In this document: positions 1-8,951 of the stretch, in pieces | Position numbering within the stretch: the first letter of the stretch is position 1 | Layout of the letters: each line of letters begins with the position of its first letter | From: RHLJ01 sp965212165 | GTDB lineage: Bacteria > Bacteroidota > Rhodothermia > Balneolales > Balneolaceae | Length of the DNA stretch: 64,000 bases | Assembly: GCA_965212165.1 (NCBI GenBank) | Contig: OZ243096.1 | Coordinates: forward strand, 682,001 to 746,000 | Reading direction: 5' to 3' | Notes under the pieces: generated by a model | What the model was told of the DNA's origin: nothing | What the model saw: the letters and a program-made list of their open reading frames with translations, nothing else | Databases searched by the model: none | Made by a program: the position numbers and the translations under genes

Positions 1-133
1 GAAAGAACAAACCATCGCAGGGTATTTTTCTAGCGAAGTAGGAATGACCCAAGTACTGCAGTATCAAATGGTGCCAGGTAGATGGGATGGTTGCTTAACA
101 TTCGAAGAAGCTGGCGGTAAAGTCTGGGCATAA
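1..133 (+). CDS. C-terminal fragment, gluconate 2-dehydrogenase subunit 3-like
   Basis: An open frame enters from the left edge (first whole codon at base 2) and stops at TAA 131-133, leaving about 43 residues. The tail reads GYFSSEVGMTQVLQYQ and then VPGRWDGC, ending GGKVWA. That order (a Gly-Tyr helix, a Q-L-Q-Y stretch, Pro-Gly-Arg, a Gly-rich end) resembles the end of gluconate 2-dehydrogenase subunit 3 family proteins, small Tat-exported partners of GMC-type sugar dehydrogenases. The assignment rests on a short tail only. The body and start lie outside the window. Confidence 0.5.
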   Translation, partial: KEQTIAGYFSSEVGMTQVLQYQMVPGRWDGCLTFEEAGGKVWA

Positions 134-243
134 TAACTCTCCCTTTCTAATATTCATTTACTCTTCATATTGGATGACTTATATATTAATCAGAAGCATG
201 TAATTTCTATTATATCGCTATTAATTAATAAAGAGAGGGTATT

Positions 244-942
244 ATGGCTAAAAAAGTCGCCCAAATAATCGAAGAGCAAGTCCAATTTTGGGGATTAAAA
301 AATAATCCTGAAAAAAATATTTCTTCACCTTTTAAAAAGCTTCCTGTAATAACCGTTTCAAGAGAGTTCGGTGCAAAAGGAGCAGCTCTTGCAGAAATTA
401 TAGGAGCAAAACTAGGTTTTAAGGTCTGGGACAAAGACTTGCTGGATGTAATTAGCAAAAAACTAGGTAGCGATAAAGAGTATATGAAGGCTATTGATGA
501 AAATCGAAGAAGTATGCTTGAGGATACCCTTTTCGGTTTTATGAATCACAAGGGAACCAACCTTAATTATCTTATTTATTTAGTAAAAGCTATCCGTTCG
601 ATTGAGGAACTTGGTAATTCTGTAATTGTTGGTCGTGGCGCCAACTTTGTTTGCCGAAATAAACACTCGTTCCATGTACGTATTGTAAGCCCATTAGACA
701 AACGAGTTCAAGATTATGCAAAAAAAGAACAACTAAGTAAGCAGGAATCGCTTCAGTTTGTAACCCAAAAAGATAAAGAAAGAGCTAATTTTGTGGAGTA
801 TAATTTTAATAAAGACCTAGAGCTAGCTAGTAATTACGATCTTGTTATTAATTCTGCTTCATTTCCACTCGAGGTTATTGCTGATATTATTTGTACTTCA
901 TATACCAATAAACTAACCGGTAAAGAGGCCGCTTTTAGTTGA
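244..942 (+). CDS. cytidylate kinase-like family protein
   Basis: 232 aa. Residues about 35-60 read VITVSREFGAKGAALA, the pattern that replaces a strict Walker A in the cytidylate-kinase-like family. A further conserved stretch, VIVGRGANFV, lies near residue 127, and an Arg-rich LID-like segment (DKRVQDYAKKE) follows. Members of this family are predicted P-loop nucleoside or nucleotide kinases, but the substrate of this group is not settled. A purine-rich stretch (AAAGAGAGGG) lies just before the ATG at 244. The gene ends 5 bp from the convergent ABC ATPase gene. The family is fairly secure; the reaction is inferred. Confidence 0.8.
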   Translation: MAKKVAQIIEEQVQFWGLKNNPEKNISSPFKKLPVITVSREFGAKGAALAEIIGAKLGFKVWDKDLLDVISKKLGSDKEYMKAIDENRRSMLEDTLFGFMNHKGTNLNYLIYLVKAIRSIEELGNSVIVGRGANFVCRNKHSFHVRIVSPLDKRVQDYAKKEQLSKQESLQFVTQKDKERANFVEYNFNKDLELASNYDLVINSASFPLEVIADIICTSYTNKLTGKEAAFS

Positions 943-946
943 ATGG

Positions 947-1705
947 TTATAACCAATCAACGATGTCGTCTTTATGCTCCACTTTTACATACTCTTCAAA
1001 GAGTTGATGTAAGGTAGAATCTCGTTGTAATTCTTTTCTACTGATGGAATCTAGATAAGCAATAATTAATCCCTCGTGAAGAATAGCGATATCATCACAT
1101 AGGTTTTCAACCACTTCCAGAATATGGCTAGTTATAATAATAGTAACTCCTCTCGCTTTCAGTTTTCGAATAACTGTTTTCATGCGATCGATTGATATAA
1201 CATCAACCGCTTCAAAAGGCTCATCTAGAAGCAGAACTTTGGGTTCTACCAAAACTGAAGTTACAAAAGCCAGTTTCTTTCGGCTACCAGATGATAGCTT
1301 ATTCACCTTTATTTTGGCGTAATCTTTAATTTCAAAAAAGTCTAGCAAAGAATATGCTCGCTCTATTAGGCCTTTATTGTCTATATCGTAGATATCACAT
1401 ACATACTCAATAAACTCGAGGCAACTAAACTGCTCAAACAATAAAGGTGGCTGAAGTACAGAAGAAAGTTCACGTTTTATTGCTAATTCATTTTCTGAAT
1501 TAAGTGGCAGCCCAATGATCTCAATCTCTCCTTCTTCAAAATCTAGGAGACCTGTTAATACTCCAATAAGTGTACTTTTACCGGCACCATTTGGACCAAT
1601 AAGTCCAAAAATAGTCCCTTCAGGAACGTCCAGGTTTAAGTCTTTGAGAACTGCTGTGTCTTCGTAGCTTTTTACTAAGCCCGTAATTGAAATTGCATTA
1701 GCCAT
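947..1705 (-). CDS. ABC transporter ATP-binding protein
   Basis: 252 aa, the normal length for an ABC nucleotide-binding subunit. Walker A is GPNGAGKST near residues 37-45, the signature is LSSGSRKKLAF near 138-148, and Walker B is VLLLDEPFEAVD near 158-169. The H-loop is ITSH near 191-194. The gene is last in a minus-strand run of permease (2604-4154), lgt (1698-2564) and this ATPase, and it overlaps the lgt end by 8 bp. The natural partner is the 516-aa membrane protein two genes upstream. The degenerate signature (SSGSR rather than SGGQ) resembles exporter-type ATPases. The transported substrate is unknown. Confidence 0.9.
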   Translation of the reverse strand: MANAISITGLVKSYEDTAVLKDLNLDVPEGTIFGLIGPNGAGKSTLIGVLTGLLDFEEGEIEIIGLPLNSENELAIKRELSSVLQPPLLFEQFSCLEFIEYVCDIYDIDNKGLIERAYSLLDFFEIKDYAKIKVNKLSSGSRKKLAFVTSVLVEPKVLLLDEPFEAVDVISIDRMKTVIRKLKARGVTIIITSHILEVVENLCDDIAILHEGLIIAYLDSISRKELQRDSTLHQLFEEYVKVEHKDDIVDWL

Positions 1706-2564
1706 TCGATTTTCTCTTTGTGTAATATCTTATTGCATAAATAATGGTGAAAAGACCATACGCCAACAGCGCAACCTGGAGGTTTGTCATATTTCCGAAA
1801 GCGATGAATTCCCGATCTCCTCGAATAAACTCAAGAGCAAATCTGAGGAGAGCGTAACCCCCGGTATGAATGAAAAATATAAGGGGTGATTTCTTATCCG
1901 AATTCCAGATTTTATGGAATACCCAAAGAATGATACCCAATAATATAAAGTCGCCTAACATCTCATAAAGTTGCGTCGGATGCAGTGCCGCACTTACTGT
2001 TGAAGCTTGATCCACTAAACCGTTTTGATACGACCATTGCCATGCAGAGCTTGAAATGCCATAATCTTTCTCAAAGCCGGGTACTGATGTTGCGTATCTA
2101 GGAAAATGAACACCAAAAATTGAATTCGTAGCTGTACCATGTGCATCACCATTTAAAAAGCAGCCAATTCGCCCAACGGCTTGACCAAATAGTAGACCAG
2201 GTGAAATCAAAGAAAAATATTCGAAATAATTCATCTTCTTACGACGAGTATAAAACAGTCCTCCAAGCATACCGCCAACAAGACCACCTGTAATACTATT
2301 TCCAGCACCCGATAGACTTAGAATCACTGAGGGATTTGCAAGAAATAAATCGAGGTTCCAAAAAAGATAGTGTGAAAGACGTGCGCCTATTAATGCACCA
2401 ATAATCGACCAGGTAACCAAACCATCAAATAACTCAACTTTACCGCCATACTTTTTAACACGTAAATAGCAGTAATACACCCCCAATGCAATTGAGATTA
2501 GGAAATAGATCCCCTCATAAAAATAGATTTCGTTGAATCCCAGGTTTAAATGAATTGGAAGCAT
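1698..2564 (-). CDS. lgt: prolipoprotein diacylglyceryl transferase Lgt
   Basis: 288 aa polytopic inner-membrane protein. Lgt transfers diacylglyceryl from phosphatidylglycerol to the lipobox cysteine of prolipoproteins. The Lgt signature GRIGCFLNGDAHGT is present near residues 131-144, together with the upstream Arg segment GALIGARLSHYLFW, LHPTQLYE near 193-200, and a C-terminal RFALEFIRGD. The gene sits between the permease and ATPase genes of an ABC transporter and overlaps the ATPase start by 8 bp, so the three are probably cotranscribed. Many lipoproteins in this window (for example at 4291, 17533, 22462 and 44652) would be its substrates. Confidence 0.95.
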   Translation of the reverse strand: MLPIHLNLGFNEIYFYEGIYFLISIALGVYYCYLRVKKYGGKVELFDGLVTWSIIGALIGARLSHYLFWNLDLFLANPSVILSLSGAGNSITGGLVGGMLGGLFYTRRKKMNYFEYFSLISPGLLFGQAVGRIGCFLNGDAHGTATNSIFGVHFPRYATSVPGFEKDYGISSSAWQWSYQNGLVDQASTVSAALHPTQLYEMLGDFILLGIILWVFHKIWNSDKKSPLIFFIHTGGYALLRFALEFIRGDREFIAFGNMTNLQVALLAYGLFTIIYAIRYYTKRKSNG

Positions 2565-2603
2565 AGAGTCGGTTTAATGAATTTGGTTAGCTAAATTTAC
2601 TAA

Positions 2604-4154
2604 TTATAGATCACTCCATATATTCATAAGTATCCTTTTTTTGAAAAGACTTACAAGTACATCCATGTGTTGCCATAAGTAGACCCCAATAATAACAATT
2701 ACTGTACCCATTATTGTAATCCGATACCATTCCAGTCCATTAAGTGGTACAAAGACAAGATATCCGATTGTAAAAATAGCGAATGAAATAGCAAAGGTTA
2801 CTTTTTGCGGTATTATCGGATGTTTATAGCTAAAGGATGAATAAATCGCTTTTTGATACTGATAATATGAACTCCAAATAAAGAGTAACATAAAGCATAA
2901 GAACATAAAGGTGTTCGCTACAAATATTTTAAAGACTTCGCCAATTTCAGGAATTACCAATAGTTCAAAAATAGTAATGGCATAGAAAACTAACAGCGGA
3001 AGGATGATTACCCCAAGAAAACGTTCTTTTAACTGTTGCTCTAAACTAATTGGGAATTGAAGGTGAAGTAGCAACTCACGGTTTTCATATCCATACATAT
3101 TGGCCATGCCCATAGCTAGTAATGCAACTGGTATTCCGGCAAGAATGGTTGGGATTGCAATCGTTTTAGCGATCTCATATTCCACATTCATTAATAATGG
3201 AACATATACAATTGGGATAATGGCAAGTGTAAGAACTTGAAGTTTATTATATGGATGGATCATTACATAGTAATAGTATTTCCCAGCATTTTTACCGAGC
3301 ACCTTTTTCAGTATCAACCACAATTTACTACTTGTCTCTTCTGCTTTTCTAAGCGCTGGCCTGAGAAGCCCATGGCATGTTTTATTGAAATGATCTATTA
3401 AAATAAGACCAATTAAAATCCCTAGGAATACAAAAAATATCACTCCATTTCCAAAACCGTAATCCGTTTTAGCAGCTTGAATTAACAACCCACCTGGGAG
3501 CCATTCTAGAACACCATTTATGGTTTCAATTTTTGGAATCAACTTGTAGATAATCTCAGTCTTATTTTCAGAAACGAGAGCAATCAACTGGAAAAGAGAG
3601 AACACTAAAATTAAAAAACCCGCTACTACGGCAAGAAATCTTTGCTCAACAATTTGAATAAAACGATGTTTGATAGAATAGATAAGTACATAATTTAAAA
3701 ACACAGCCACGAAAACGACCGGTACTTGGTAGAACTCTCGTACCTGGATCATCAGAAATACGATCCATGTAAAGTTATAAATGATATTAACGGGGTGACA
3801 AAAGCCAATCACCATCAAATACTTAGCTAATCTCTTAAGTGGAAAACCAAAGCCGAGTAGCTTTCTGTTCTCCTCAATATTTAAAAGGCGGAGATTTGTG
3901 AATGAAAAGTGCATCACCCAATAGGTATTTGCAAAAACGAGGAGAATAAAAGAGTACACCTTTGGAGTAAGCCAAGGCATCTGCATTTGCATCCAAGGAT
4001 CGGTATCCATAAGAACAACTAGTACTGCCGTACCAATTAAATTCACAAGCATCACCCCTAGGAACATGATATATCCGACCATCAACAAAAGCTGAAAGCG
4101 GTTCAGGTTGGAGATAAAGATTCTCCAGTTTAGTACAAGTAGGCGTGAAAACAT
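2604..4154 (-). CDS. multi-pass membrane protein, probable ABC exporter permease
   Basis: 516 aa, with about ten to twelve hydrophobic segments spread over its whole length and no recognisable soluble domain. It begins with a short amphipathic stretch (MFSRLLVLNWRIF) typical of ABC-2-like permeases. It is first in a minus-strand run with lgt and the ABC ATPase at 947-1705, with only 39 bp before lgt, so I infer that it is the membrane partner of that ATPase. I do not recognise a specific family or substrate. The 136 bp upstream are AT-rich and separate it from the divergent lipoprotein gene at 4291. Confidence 0.7.
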   Translation of the reverse strand: MFSRLLVLNWRIFISNLNRFQLLLMVGYIMFLGVMLVNLIGTAVLVVLMDTDPWMQMQMPWLTPKVYSFILLVFANTYWVMHFSFTNLRLLNIEENRKLLGFGFPLKRLAKYLMVIGFCHPVNIIYNFTWIVFLMIQVREFYQVPVVFVAVFLNYVLIYSIKHRFIQIVEQRFLAVVAGFLILVFSLFQLIALVSENKTEIIYKLIPKIETINGVLEWLPGGLLIQAAKTDYGFGNGVIFFVFLGILIGLILIDHFNKTCHGLLRPALRKAEETSSKLWLILKKVLGKNAGKYYYYVMIHPYNKLQVLTLAIIPIVYVPLLMNVEYEIAKTIAIPTILAGIPVALLAMGMANMYGYENRELLLHLQFPISLEQQLKERFLGVIILPLLVFYAITIFELLVIPEIGEVFKIFVANTFMFLCFMLLFIWSSYYQYQKAIYSSFSYKHPIIPQKVTFAISFAIFTIGYLVFVPLNGLEWYRITIMGTVIVIIGVYLWQHMDVLVSLFKKRILMNIWSDL

Positions 4155-4290
4155 GTGCTTAAAATAGTAGTGTTTTAGAAAGAATGAGCTTAGAAAACTG
4201 TAATAATTACAAAATAATATGTAACGCTTTAGAAATAAATTACTCTTAAATATAGCTTTAGGGGAAAATTAAATATAACCATATAAAGAC

Positions 4291-4944
4291 ATGAAAATAT
4301 TTAACTCGATACTAAAAATTGCTTTACTATCAGTTTTAATGATCGGTTGCAACGATACAACATTAATTACTGAAGATAATAACTTTGATATTACAGCTTC
4401 CAAAGTAACTGATGAAAATACAATTGCGAAGGTAAACCAATTTCTAACCAAAGGAAAAGTAGGTGGGCGATTCAAAACAAATTCAGGAGAACATATTGAT
4501 TTTGATATTTCTACCCTTCAATCGATTAGCAGAGAAGGCTATTCAAATAATGCATTTCTAGTTTCAGAAACGGAAGATCTTGCAAATGATGATGTAGTTT
4601 TTCAGTTAGGGATTTTCTCTACTGCGGATTCTATTAATAGCGCATTAATTGCAAAAAGTGAATCCCTTACTAAGACTAGTCTATTAATTACGTATTTAGA
4701 CTTAGATGGTAAAATAATTCAAGAAATTAATATTGATAATGAAGCTCAAACTGTTTCATTTCGATTTGATAATACTAATTTTAAAAATGCCGATTGTGGA
4801 CATGATACTGCCAAATGTATTTCGGATATGTACACAGAGTTAGGTTGGGGTTCTGTATCATGGTGGGTTGGAACTGCTCTTTTTGGTGCTCCATGGGCTG
4901 TTGGCACAGCAATAGGATGTACTTATGCAATGTGTATCCAATAA
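4291..4944 (+). CDS. lipoprotein with Cys-containing hydrophobic C-terminal domain, candidate bacteriocin precursor
   Basis: 217 aa. The N-terminus is a lipoprotein signal (MKIFNSILKIALLSVLMIGC, lipid Cys at residue 20). Residues about 30-165 form an acidic, non-repetitive domain that I do not recognise. The last 50 residues change character: four cysteines (near 168, 175, 209 and 215) bracket a Gly/Ala/Trp-rich hydrophobic stretch (SVSWWVGTALFGAPWAVG). A soluble leader followed by a Cys-bracketed hydrophobic tail is the layout of halocin-C8-like or SdpC-like peptide precursors. That comparison is by architecture, not by a sequence match. A small membrane protein follows 14 bp downstream and could be its immunity partner. 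Confidence 0.45.
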   Translation: MKIFNSILKIALLSVLMIGCNDTTLITEDNNFDITASKVTDENTIAKVNQFLTKGKVGGRFKTNSGEHIDFDISTLQSISREGYSNNAFLVSETEDLANDDVVFQLGIFSTADSINSALIAKSESLTKTSLLITYLDLDGKIIQEINIDNEAQTVSFRFDNTNFKNADCGHDTAKCISDMYTELGWGSVSWWVGTALFGAPWAVGTAIGCTYAMCIQ

Positions 4945-4958
4945 GTAAGTTAAGTAAA

Positions 4959-5216
4959 ATGAAAAATAAATATATCTACCTATTATTTGTACTTATACCA
5001 TTAATTATGACTTATTTGATCTTCATTAATTATGGTAACATGATCGGCTTAATATTTTTAGGAGCCTATTCACTGATTTATAGGCCTTTTATTGATAGTA
5101 AAAGACTCTTTGATTTAGGTGAAATTACTAGGTCAGATTTTAATAAATGGATGATTCCTTTTTACAAATCGTATTGGTTTACTATAACTCATTTTAAAAA
5201 GCTTTACTTAAGCTAA
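4959..5216 (+). CDS. small membrane protein, possible immunity partner
   Basis: 85 aa from the ATG at 4959. A longer frame opens at 4815, but it lies inside the upstream gene, so the internal ATG is the better start. Two adjoining hydrophobic segments (about residues 5-25 and 29-43) are followed by a basic, aromatic-rich tail. It starts 14 bp after the lipoprotein with the Cys-bracketed tail and is followed at once by a strong terminator, so the two probably form a bicistronic unit. Small two-helix proteins next to peptide precursors are often immunity factors; here that is inference only. No family is recognised. Confidence 0.5.
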   Translation: MKNKYIYLLFVLIPLIMTYLIFINYGNMIGLIFLGAYSLIYRPFIDSKRLFDLGEITRSDFNKWMIPFYKSYWFTITHFKKLYLS

Positions 5217-5223
5217 GAAACAA

Positions 5224-5255
5224 AGCCCACGTACTTACTAATCTGGGCTTTTTTA
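5224..5255 (+). terminator. rho-independent terminator
   Basis: The inverted repeat AAGCCCA...TGGGCTT, with a 15-nt loop, is followed by a run of T. It lies 8 bp after the stop of the small membrane protein and closes the two-gene unit 4291-5216. Confidence 0.8.
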
Positions 5256-5354
5256 AATACAGATTCTATAAATTAATGTTAGGTATAAGAATGAAAGACC
5301 AAGAGCTGGGTTTTTCGTTGTTTTAAAAAGGATCTTTAGCTTTCCATTTTAACT

Positions 5355-8213
5355 TTATGCTAAATATTCCTTCAGATACTTACCAGTATAGCTTTTTTCC
5401 TCTTTCATTATATCCTCAGGTGTTCCTTCAGCAACTAATTGTCCACCACCGAAACCTCCTTCTGGTCCAACATCAATAACCCAGTCTGCGCATTTTATAA
5501 CATCTAGGTTATGCTCAATAATAATTACCGAATGCCCCGCATGTACTAATTCATTAAATGCATCCAAGAGCTTCGCTACATCCTCAAAATGAAGCCCTGT
5601 AGTTGGCTCGTCAAAAAAGTAGACCGTATGTTCCGTATTTGTTTTACTTAGGAAGCGAGCCAATTTCACCCGCTGAGCTTCTCCACCAGATAATGTTGTA
5701 GCACTTTGACCAAGCTTTAAATATCCAAGACCTACATCTTCAAGAGGTTGAAGTTTTTTGATAATGCTCGGTTCATCTACAAAAAATTCAATGGCTTCTG
5801 AAATCGGCATTTCCAATACATTATGAATGCTTTGTCCACGATATTTAACATTTAGAATATCCTTTCTGAATCTCGAGCCATTGCACACTTCACAGGTAAG
5901 CTCAATATCTGCCATGAACTGCATTTCAATTTTCTGAACGCCTTCACCTTGACACGTTTCACATCGCCCACCGGGAACATTAAAAGAAAAATGTCCGGGT
6001 GTATAGCCCATTATTTTAGCTTGACGTGTATTTGAAAACACATCTCTAATTCCGTCGAAGGCTTTGGTATAGGTTGCTGGGTTTGATCTTGACGATCTAC
6101 CAATCGGACTTTGATCAACCATCTCAACATTATGAACGCTACTCATCCCAGAAAGATCTCTAAAACGACCTACTTTCTGATTATACGACCCGATATGCTT
6201 ACGAATACCACCATAAAGGGTATCATGAACCAATGTTGATTTTCCCGATCCCGAAACGCCCGTTACCACTGTAAGTAACCCCAGAGGGAATTCAACATTC
6301 ACATTCTTAAGATTATGTTCACTAGCTCCCGTTAATGAAATAACCTTTCCATTTCCTTTTCTACGTTTTTTAGGGATTTCAATTTCCTTGCGCCTGCTTA
6401 GAAACTTCCCCGTTAAAGAATCAGACTTTAGTAACTCTTTGTATGGACCATGAAAAACGACTTCTCCTCCGTGAACCCCCGCAAAAGGACCGATATCAAT
6501 TACATTATCAGCCGCTTTCATCATTTCAGGATCATGTTCCACCACCAACACCGTATTTCCAATATCACGAAGAGATTCCAGAATTTTGATCAAACGATCA
6601 TTATCTCTTGGGTGCAGTCCGATGGTAGGCTCATCCAGAACATACATGCTTCCGATTAATGAACTACCCAGCGCATTTGCCAAACTAATACGCTGTGCCT
6701 CGCCACCACTTAAGGTATTTGCAAGACGATCGAGCGTGAGATAATCCAATCCAACTTCATCTAGGTATTTGAGTCGTTTCTGGATTTCGTACAGAATTTG
6801 TCCAGCTACTTCTTTTTCGAAATCGGTGAGTTCTAGTTTATCAAAATATTCCCGAGCATGACCGATGGTAAGCTCCGATACTTCACCAACATGCATATCA
6901 CCCACTTTTATATAATGAGAATCCTTTCGAACACGATAGCCTTCACATTCTGAGCATCTGCTATATCCACGATAGCGAGAATAAAGAACCCGCATATGAA
7001 CTTTGTAGGTCTGCGACTTTATTTCATCAAAAAACTTCCATATCCCGATGTATTCATCCTTTCCCTTCCAGATTATTTTCCTCACTTCTTTAGAAAGCTC
7101 TGAATAGGGAACATCAATAGGAATTTTCTCTTTAGCGGCAACGCGAATTAAATCCTTTAAATGGGCGCTAAACTTGGGTGAATCGAACGGAGCGATTACA
7201 TTATTTCTGATACTCTTCTCATGATCGGGGATCACCAGATCCTCATCTATTCCAGCAACCTTACCAAAACCCTCACACTTTGGGCAAGCCCCAAAAGGAT
7301 TATTAAATGAAAACATCTGAGGCGTTGGTTCCGAAAACTCAATTCCATCCAATTCAAAGCGTTCGCTAAACGGAAGTTCGTCTCCTCCACGCATCTTTAT
7401 AGAACTTCTGCCCGCGCCCTCTCTAAACGCTGTTTCTAAAGAATCTGCAATCCTTGTAATTGTGGCTTCGTCATCCTTTAACACCAACCGATCAACCAAT
7501 ACCCGATACTGATCTGCTTTAAATTTCTTTAGATCAGGTTCATCTGTGGTAAGGTCGGTTATGCTTTCGTCACTCAGCTTCAGCAATCTATTTAACCCTT
7601 TCTCTTTAAGTACCTTAAGCTCTTCGCCCACTTTCTTTTTGTCGTGATGCGGAATAGGAAACAATACATAAAAGCGTTCCCCTTCCTTTTGGGTTTTAAA
7701 CAGTTCTTCGATGGCTGTTCGGGGAGAATCTTTCTTCACCCTTTTTCCCGAAATAGGCGAGTAGGTTGCACCAACTCGTGCAAATAGTAATCGCAGGTAA
7801 TCATAAATCTCTGTGGTAGTTCCAACGGTTGAGCGAGGGTTGTTACTGGTTGTCTTTTGCTGAATTGCCATAGCCGGCGATATGCCCTGCATGAAATCAA
7901 CATCGGGCTTATCCATCCGCTCTAGAAACTGGCGAGCGTAACTCGAAAGGCTTTCCACATATCTACGCTGACCTTCGGCATAAATGGTATCGAAAGCGAG
8001 GCTAGACTTCCCCGAACCTGAAACTCCAGTAACGACGGTAAGCTTGTTCCGAGGTATTTCTACATCAATATTTTTAAGATTATGCGTACGTGCTCCTTTA
8101 ACAATAATCGGCCGATCTTTGTTGGTGTTCGTAATAGTTGGAGTCACGTTTTTCGTTTTCGCCATGAGTGATTTTTTGGAAATTTCCGAATCAGGAATAT
8201 ACAGCTTTAGCAT
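5355..8213 (-). CDS. uvrA: excinuclease ABC subunit A
   Basis: 952 aa, the usual UvrA length. It is the damage-recognition ATPase of nucleotide excision repair and works with UvrB. It contains two ABC modules. The first has Walker A GVSGSGKSSLAFDT near residues 63-76 and the second GVSGSGKSTLVHDT near 645. Two LSGGEAQR signatures and two DEPT Walker B regions are present. Zinc-finger cysteines appear as CPKCEGFG near 310 and CETCQGEG...CEVC near 750-785. The gene stands alone on the minus strand. An in-frame ATG at 8165 (MAKTKN) is an alternative start that would remove 16 poorly conserved residues. Confidence 0.97.
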   Translation of the reverse strand: MLKLYIPDSEISKKSLMAKTKNVTPTITNTNKDRPIIVKGARTHNLKNIDVEIPRNKLTVVTGVSGSGKSSLAFDTIYAEGQRRYVESLSSYARQFLERMDKPDVDFMQGISPAMAIQQKTTSNNPRSTVGTTTEIYDYLRLLFARVGATYSPISGKRVKKDSPRTAIEELFKTQKEGERFYVLFPIPHHDKKKVGEELKVLKEKGLNRLLKLSDESITDLTTDEPDLKKFKADQYRVLVDRLVLKDDEATITRIADSLETAFREGAGRSSIKMRGGDELPFSERFELDGIEFSEPTPQMFSFNNPFGACPKCEGFGKVAGIDEDLVIPDHEKSIRNNVIAPFDSPKFSAHLKDLIRVAAKEKIPIDVPYSELSKEVRKIIWKGKDEYIGIWKFFDEIKSQTYKVHMRVLYSRYRGYSRCSECEGYRVRKDSHYIKVGDMHVGEVSELTIGHAREYFDKLELTDFEKEVAGQILYEIQKRLKYLDEVGLDYLTLDRLANTLSGGEAQRISLANALGSSLIGSMYVLDEPTIGLHPRDNDRLIKILESLRDIGNTVLVVEHDPEMMKAADNVIDIGPFAGVHGGEVVFHGPYKELLKSDSLTGKFLSRRKEIEIPKKRRKGNGKVISLTGASEHNLKNVNVEFPLGLLTVVTGVSGSGKSTLVHDTLYGGIRKHIGSYNQKVGRFRDLSGMSSVHNVEMVDQSPIGRSSRSNPATYTKAFDGIRDVFSNTRQAKIMGYTPGHFSFNVPGGRCETCQGEGVQKIEMQFMADIELTCEVCNGSRFRKDILNVKYRGQSIHNVLEMPISEAIEFFVDEPSIIKKLQPLEDVGLGYLKLGQSATTLSGGEAQRVKLARFLSKTNTEHTVYFFDEPTTGLHFEDVAKLLDAFNELVHAGHSVIIIEHNLDVIKCADWVIDVGPEGGFGGGQLVAEGTPEDIMKEEKSYTGKYLKEYLA

Positions 8214-8355
8214 CAGCTTCCCGAGTGCGTTTGTTTAAAAAATTCTAGTCCCGTTTAGTTCCTACACTTAACTCTTCTTTCTTTTTTTTATGAATAAATT
8301 GCATCTTAGGACGGACGTGAAATCAATTATTCTACCACCATAAGTTTTAGGCATT

Positions 8356-8919
8356 ATGTATACCAACGAATATTACCGTACGCAGTTCACTTCGAATATG
8401 AAAACTCTATCGCAAATGCTTAATGGTGTTGATGCGATCACTGTTAATACCGTACCAGCCCCTGGAAAATGGTGTATCGGTGAGATCGTAGATCACTTAC
8501 TCATTACCGGAACTAGCTATGCTGAAGTGTTGGAGGCTAATCTAAACGAACATCCTGAAACTTTGAAAAAAGGCGAAGGGCCTTATAAACATTCTTTTTT
8601 TCTCAGCTTTTTTATTAAAGTTGTAAGTCCTGAATTTAGAAGAAATGTTCCTACAGTTCCTCCATTTGAGCCTCATGATCACAAAAACTTTGACAAAGAC
8701 ACATTGTTAAAAGAATTTGAAGCATTGAATACCCGCTTTTTAGCACTTTTAGATATCGCTGACGAGCACCAATTACATCTTGGAAGCATAAAAGTAGGCA
8801 ATCCACTTTATTCCTTTTGGAAAATGAGTATAAGTGGGTGCCTTGCAGTTAGTGAAGCTCATCAGCGAAGACATTTTGGGCAGATCGAGCGGATATTACA
8901 AGCAAAATCCTCCAATTAG
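8356..8919 (+). CDS. DinB-like putative metal-dependent protein
   Basis: 187 aa. The layout matches the DinB/YfiT four-helix fold: an N-terminal helix, then GKWCIGEIVDHLLITG with a candidate metal His near residue 46, and a late EAHQRRHFGQIERIL with two His near 168 and 172. These three His are the usual metal ligands of the superfamily. Members include thiol-dependent transferases and many proteins of unknown role, so the reaction cannot be named. It is the last plus-strand core gene before the integron and ends 33 bp from the convergent end of intI. Confidence 0.75.
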   Translation: MYTNEYYRTQFTSNMKTLSQMLNGVDAITVNTVPAPGKWCIGEIVDHLLITGTSYAEVLEANLNEHPETLKKGEGPYKHSFFLSFFIKVVSPEFRRNVPTVPPFEPHDHKNFDKDTLLKEFEALNTRFLALLDIADEHQLHLGSIKVGNPLYSFWKMSISGCLAVSEAHQRRHFGQIERILQAKSSN

Positions 8920-8951
8920 GATGCAAAACGAGTCACAAAGAGCCATGTGTT

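Noticed and set aside
4815..4958. An extended start for the small membrane protein inside the upstream gene
   Set aside because: The extra residues are read out of frame from a clear coding region and add nothing recognisable; the ATG at 4959 gives a sensible membrane protein.
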